The translations under genes were made by a program, and so were the position numbers. Source: Polymyxa betae (lineage: Eukaryota > Endomyxa > Phytomyxea > Plasmodiophorida > Plasmodiophoridae). Taken from it: DNA of 64,000 nt. Where the stretch lies: positions 1-64,000 of the forward strand of contig RBZT01000768.1 of NCBI GenBank assembly GCA_003693705.1, in the 5' to 3' direction. Positions 58,805-64,000 of the stretch are shown piece by piece. Position 1 is the first letter of the stretch. Each line of letters begins with the position of its first letter. Under the pieces are notes generated by a model that was not told where the DNA came from, did not search any database, and saw only the letters and a list, made by a program, of their open reading frames with translations.

Positions 58805-60038
58805 ATGATGCCTGGACTACGTCAAGTTCAGACAGATATTCTAATAGGTCATCATGGGTCTGTTCAGTGTCTCTATCGGGTTCCAGGACCAGAACTACAG
58901 ATCTTGTCTGGTGACGTCGAGGGTGTAGTCTGCGTCTGGGATCCAGCTCGATCCACCCAGGCAGTTCAGTCGATCGAAGTCGGATCCGAGGCTATTAGCA
59001 GCGTTGTCTGTGTCGACGACCATTATCTGTATGTGGCGGCCGGCTGCGATCTGCATCGGTTCGATCGTAGGCGGCCGGATCGCCAGCTCGAGCTGGTGTT
59101 CAGCGCCGAAGACGACATCAATCAAATCTCGGTCGAAGGACGTCATATGGCCTGGTGTGATGATAGCGGCGCCCTAACGTTGGCGTCAATTGATCCTGAT
59201 TCCAATATCGAGGTTTATCGCTGCTTAGAATCTGGTATGGGATCTGTCATAATTCCGTCCTTGTTCTGATTGAAATCAGCCCATGATAATATATGCAGTT
59301 CTGTCCTAATATCGGCAGGGGATGATGACGACGATCCCGTCGTTTACACAGCCGGAATGGATTCAACGATTCGCGTCTGGGATCTCGAGTACGTCGAGGT
59401 TTTCAATATGGGTTTAGGGTTTCCCTTCTCAGTCAATGGTGCTGAATGGAAATCGGCAGCGGCGACGAGATCGAACGCCTAGAAACCGGCACGGCGGGAC
59501 CAGATCCTGGAACTTTCCAGCAACCATCTCTTGTGCATTGGTTAGCGTGTTCGGGCGACGGCGGCTTGCTGGCAGCAGGCCTGCAATCTGCCGATATTAT
59601 CCTGGCTGATACACAGACGTATTCGATGGGTCTACTTCACGCTCACACATCCATCGTCAGCAATGTTCATTTTGCCGCTTTCCGATCACGTCCGATCCCA
59701 ATCCCATGGCTATCGACCGCCTGTCTGATTTCTCGTTTAGGTGATATTCTTTTGTCGGCGTCATCTGATTCGACCTTGGTCATATGGAATCTGGACCCAT
59801 CAGCTGTTCTACCAGATGATGGTACTTTGCGGCAGTTCAGTGATGCTGAGAGGTCGCTCTTCGATATGAATCTGATACAGGCTCGTATAAGGTTCATTAT
59901 CGGTATTCTCTATGATCCCACGCTCAAGATGTGCTCTATAGGTTGCCTTATAAACCAAATGATATCACAACCAGCATACAAGGTCAGGTCTATGTTGCGG
60001 ATACGTCGCCCGATATTCATGTCTATAATATTTTATAA
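58805..60038 (+). CDS. WD40-repeat protein (WDR53-like)
   Basis: From ATG 58805: QTDILIGHHGSVQCLYRVPG, LQILSGDVEGVVCVWDPARS, YLYVAAGCDLHRFDRRRPDR, MAWCDDSGALTLASIDPD. After a short intron (about 59232-59280): VYTAGMDSTIRVWDLEY. Then VHWLACSGDGGLLAAGLQSA, LLHAHTSIVSNVHFAAFR and GDILLSASSDSTLVIWNLDP. The last segment QGQVYVADTSPDIHVYNIL ends at 60038. That is a propeller of about six or seven WD repeats without other domains; WDR53 is the closest pattern I can name. Such proteins serve as scaffolds, often as DDB1-CUL4 substrate receptors. The intron near 59390-59470 is ambiguous. Confidence 0.6.
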
Positions 60039-60402
60039 ACGTTCTTAAGGATGCGATTGTCGTACTCCTGCTTAGGCTGCCTTCAAACGATATGGATATA
60101 TGCTCGCCATTGGTGATGATCGTTTGTCGGAACGGTTGCAGCAAAATCTCAATCCATTCCAGCATGTCGTTCGGAGATTCTTGGCAGCAGTCTAGTTTCG
60201 AGGCAATTGTTTTGGATCCAAAATCCAGTGTCCCGTGGTTCTTAAGCCCTTCAGTACTGCCCAGAGATTTGCTAAATACAATCAGTCGCTTGATGAATAT
60301 AGGCGACTAAACTGCTGGGACAGGAAGAATCTCTGTAAATGTATTCGTAATATGTATCTAGAACATCGTTCTACTAAAGTAAGAACCGAGCAACTCAACC
60401 GC
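60039..60402. other. Short unresolved stretch
   Basis: Plus-strand fragments look coding-like (KRYGYMLAIGDDRLSERLQQ then NLNPFQHVVRRFLAAV; YNQSLDEYRRLNCWDRKNLC) but could not be joined into a gene or to the WD40 gene. It may hold a small gene or extra 3' exons. Confidence 0.3.
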
Positions 60403-63400
60403 TCAGTCATCGATCCATTGCAGCTCGATCAGCGATAGATCGACCAGATCCGATTTTCCGGGAAATTCGCGATCCTTGCCTTGAACCTTGTTCTTGTTCA
60501 TCAGTGCCTGGTTCGGCCGCGATCCGACCTCGTCATCCATCTCTGACAAAGTTTCAATCGGTCTGTAGGCAGATCGCATAGCTTCGCCTTGGCACAGCCC
60601 ATCATTATCGTCGACGTCGTCATCAGGCAGACCTGATGTGGGAATTCCTTCCGATAAATCACTGCCGACATCCAGATCTCGTTCCGGGGAACTTGGCGTC
60701 GACTTTAATGGACAGGGAGTCAGATCTGGTACCGTGATCGACATCTCCATCAGCGAACTGGGCGGCGATCCCACAGCGAGGATGTTCTCGTAATCAACAT
60801 CTTCGCCTCGTCCACTGATAATATCAGTGAGCAGCGTCGCCGCCAGCCGGACGTCGTCATTAGAATCGAATCGGGCGGCAACGATCAGATCGGAAATGGA
60901 GCTGGGTGCCGAACGCAGTACAGCGGGAGACCTGAAGGCCAACGCCCAGATCAACTTGAGGCCCCAAAGCCGCGTCTCCGCACATGCATGACGTCCACAC
61001 GACTCGGCGATTGCTTCATGCCAGGGCTCAGCTGGGCCAGCACGCCAGGCTTGGTCCAGATTGTCACTGGAGAAATGCGATCGGGTCAAGTTCAGGCTGG
61101 CCCAGAAAGCAATGCGCCGGACGTTGTTCCAATTGGTATCGATGGCGAGAGCCTGCAGCCAGATCCAGGTCCGTTCTATGATAGGACATGGCCACGGCCT
61201 CAAAGTCATCATCGTCCCGAGAAGTTCAGCAATAGCAAACTGGGTCGGAGGGTTGGGATCCGCCTCGGCCACGTCCAGAACGGCCAAGATCACTGCCGAA
61301 TCTATTACAAAAATGAGCGGAACAGGCACGAAAGCGAATAGTGAGCGGTCATACGCACCCAGAGCAACTTGTGGTGTACTGATGATCTGTTTTAAGATCT
61401 GCAGACACAAATGGCGAAGGTCGTTGTCCATTAGCATGGATCGCAAACAGGATGCGATTGTGACCATATCGAGGCGTAACACTGAGCAGTGGTCGGCGAC
61501 TTCGACGGCCTCCAATACGAATTGCAGCAGGTCCCGACGCCGTACCGGATCCTTTATATCAACGAGGCCTTGGAACAGATATGACAGAGTCCCGGTCTGG
61601 ATAACGATCTCTTGGACCAAGGTTCTGCATCGATCAGCTAGTTGTGATCTTGCAGTGGACCTGTTCGACCAGATCCAGACCAGATCGCGGATCTGATCAC
61701 AAGACAGCCTAGGTCGGAGCTTGACGATCAAGACGTGGATTAGGTCGAACATGGCGTCCTGAACACAATCTGGTAGCCAGACCAGGATCCGCATTAGCAA
61801 CACCATCAATCCGCTGCTTGGCTCTATAAACTCCACTCAATAACCAATAGCGAACATGCACACCAGACAACAGACCCAGGGCCGGCACGACTTGACGTAG
61901 GACTTGGAGCAGAGGGGTCTTTGGTGAACCATGACGCAGCATCTGGACGCCGGCTTCGACGATGGGTGTTGCTATGCGATCGATGGAGACAATGTGGTTG
62001 GCAGAAGTCGTGACGATGGCATTGTGCAGTGCAATAACCAAGATCAGCGCTTCCCAATACATCTGAAATAGATCCATGTGGATCTGATCGCCACGTTCCA
62101 ACTCCGACATGATCATTATCGTTAATCGATCGATCAGCCCAACCAGATCGTATTGGACAGGCCGAGGGCCGTCACTTTCCAATCACGATTAGCGGTTCGG
62201 TGATATGTAAATGCGACCTGATCATACCCGGTAGCCCTTTCTAGATTAACAGCAGCGATTCGTATGATTAATTGTAGAGAGCGACGTACGTAGTCGGTTG
62301 GCGTGTTATCTATCGATATCATTTCCGCACATAGGTCCAGAATCTACAATGCGTATTATCAGGTGCAGATCAACTATGTGGTATATTGTTGACCTCTGCT
62401 TGATATTGAGTATCAGGAATGTATGATATAATCATAACCCAGACTTGATCCACGACCCAATGTGTATGAGAGTATCGCTCTTGAGAGCACTCCATCACAT
62501 CCGCTATCATCTCCTGTCTCATCTCCATATCCCACTATTATCAGGATTTACCGATACCGTTTAGGGTTTCATGACTGCCTACCTTCAGGCGATGAAACGC
62601 CGCCAGAATCAGGCGAAGCACGGTCGCTATGGAACAATCCGATATGGAATAGGCCAGAGCCTGGTGCAGAGCAGGTTCAAAGACGGTCTCGACCAGAGCC
62701 TGTACGGCACCAGGTGTCATCAGGAACAGATTCGTGATAGAGGCTACCAGGACAGGCTCGACAAGATCAGCATCGTGCGCCATCAATAAGCTGGCCACGA
62801 TCGTGTCCATCATCGGAACACAATCGCAGCCGATCGTCTCCAGCAGGAACTCCAGAGCCCGCGACGCCGCTTGCCGTACGTATGGCAGAGAATGGGCCAG
62901 CATCGGGCCGACAGCGTCGACGAGCGGCTCGATTTTGGCGCTGCGATGCAGATCGGACATGGACATTGGTTGGCCAGATATATCGCCCAGTATTTGCAGA
63001 AGTCGATCGGTTTTAGCAGTCGGAAAGAAAGTCGCCGCTGATAAAAGCAGCAATGACTCCCGCGAACAGATCGTCGTTCTGGTTTCATCTGGCCCATGCT
63101 GTACATTGCCTCAGTTAAAAGAGTTTGAAAAAGCGATCGTCGACATTTACCTGTTCCAGCAAAATTGCAGCAGATTGAAAAATCTGTAGGGCAATTTACA
63201 AAACTGATAACAACAACGATGACGAAGCGTTCGGCAGACCTCGGATGCTTGCAGAAAGGACCGCGAATCGATCAGGGCCAGGCCGCATAGTAGATCGGTA
63301 ATGATAACGTTCTGCCACAGCGATCGTTGCCTGAACCAGGCCGACAGATTCAGAAGGTCAATGAGCTGCGATTTGTCAGGTGATTCAGTGAGGTCGTAGC

Positions 63401-64000
63401 CATAGACAGAGACTGTCATGGGCCGATCGCAGACGAACCCGTAAACCACCGACAACGTTGTTGTTGCCGACCTTACAGGATAGAGCAGCGAATCGCCGTC
63501 CGAAACGGCATCCACGAACGATTCCTGGCCAATGCGAATTTTGGGTAAGGGCTCGGATGATTCCGGGTCAATTCGCAGATGAACTGCCTCGATTAGGCAT
63601 AGATGAGGGAGATGTACGATAATGAGTGGCGATGTAGGTCGGCATTGGCAGTTATATTGATGAAGAAGTCGCGACGATTTCGGCTGCGATTCCAACATGG
63701 CCGTCTGTCGATGGGCTTCAGCCAGCCTGGTCCTGACAACATTGAACGAACAGACCGTCACAATGATTGGATCATCATGTCTTGGGTAGCAAACAGCCAT
63801 CCACCATCATGCAGAGTTCACATCCAGAATCCACCGAAGCGTTGAGTCACGATGCCGCTTGGGGCTCCCTTCCGATGATCTGCGAGCGAGAACCGCCAAA
63901 CTCCAAATCCCTTTCCGAAGGTATCGCTATTGGTAGATCTCCTCGATGTTGGCCGTAATGGAATCGATGGCCCAGAACAAGCGCGCTATCGTGGCGCCGG
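60403..64000 (-). CDS. Large HEAT/ARM-like helical protein, 5' end beyond window
   Basis: Minus-strand exons from the right edge (GATIARLFWAIDSITANIEE at about 63999-63940) to a stop at 60403. Middle parts: LPHLCLIEAVHLRIDPESSE (63610), MLAHSLPYVRQAASRALEFL (62890), MSELERGDQIHMDLFQMYWE then ALILVIALHNAIV (62100), and a long exon (61836-60403) with HVLIVKLRPRLSCDQIRDLV, QFAIAELLGTMMTLRPWPCP and ETRLWGLKLIWALAFRSPAV. Helix pairs of this type suggest HEAT or armadillo repeats. The C-terminus is acidic and disordered (SEGIPTSGLPDDDVDDNDGL) and ends SLIELQWIDD. No family could be named; a trafficking adaptor-like or BEACH-type N-terminal scaffold are possibilities. It is assumed to be one gene; splice joins around 62.2-62.5 kb and 63.1 kb were not all verified. 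Confidence 0.5.

Noticed and set aside
1..64000. tRNA, rRNA or CRISPR loci
   Set aside because: I looked for tRNA B-box-like GTTCRANTC contexts with cloverleaf partners and for regularly spaced direct repeats and found none. A covariance-model scan (tRNAscan-SE, Infernal) would be decisive.
1..64000. Bacterial or viral origin of the window
   Set aside because: Many short spliceosomal introns and conserved eukaryotic genes (ATR, eRF3, INCENP, eIF1, TM9SF) exclude it; only the 41.9-42.2 kb island could be foreign.

Overview
This window looks like nuclear DNA of a small-genome eukaryote, most likely an early-diverging flagellated fungus (chytrid-like). Genes lie on both strands, often only 50-300 bases apart. 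They are split by very short introns (about 35-60 bases, GT...AG, often ending TTAG or ATAG). The gene set fits that lineage: a Nop6-type nucleolar RRM protein, a CHCHD2/Mix17 protein, a hevein-type chitin-binding secreted protein, soluble-adenylyl-cyclase modules, INCENP, ATR and eRF3. All assignments come from reading translated sequence by eye; no database search was run, and the lineage is an inference.

Layout, left to right. 0.3-5.4 kb: a RAD51D-like recombinase paralogue (minus) with a degenerate P-loop, divergent from a CLU/TPR protein of 1259 aa. 5.6-11.3 kb: small genes, namely an unidentified protein with a one-base reading-frame break, a chitin-binding GPI-type protein, a Nop6-like protein, the proteasome regulator PI31, a stand-alone BPL_N amidotransferase-like protein with a signal peptide, and a new small His/Asp-rich secreted protein. 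11.3-25.0 kb: a huge minus-strand soluble-adenylyl-cyclase-like locus. It has three ATPase/TPR modules, one apparently intact and one degenerate pair of cyclase domains, and may encode a single protein of roughly 4,200 aa. 26-28 kb: an F-box protein and a small SAM-like protein. 28.7-34.1 kb: INCENP, ending in the IN-box and a TSS motif. 34.4-39.2 kb: an LSD1-zinc-finger/HMG-box protein, CHCHD2-like, SPOUT1-like methyltransferase and a small basic protein.

39.2-43.8 kb is the accessory-looking part. It holds a 433-base MITE-like element with perfect 13-base inverted ends and flanking TA, a transposon-end fragment, a frameshifted N-terminal piece of a Tmc-like membrane protein, a sharply AT-rich coding-like island of foreign appearance lying inside interrupted minus-strand coding, and a GC-rich stretch with repeated GTACTGGCYC motifs.

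43.8-64 kb returns to housekeeping genes: eRF3, a TM9SF protein, eIF1, the checkpoint kinase ATR (about 2,500 aa), a divergent FEN1/XPG-family nuclease, a WD40 protein and a large HEAT-like protein running off the right edge. Base composition changes from AT-rich on the left to about half GC on the right, without an evident change in intron style.

Functional themes: genome maintenance (RAD51D-like, ATR, FEN-like, INCENP), translation (eRF3, eIF1, Nop6), mitochondria (CHCHD2, CLU) and cAMP/bicarbonate-type signalling (soluble cyclase locus).
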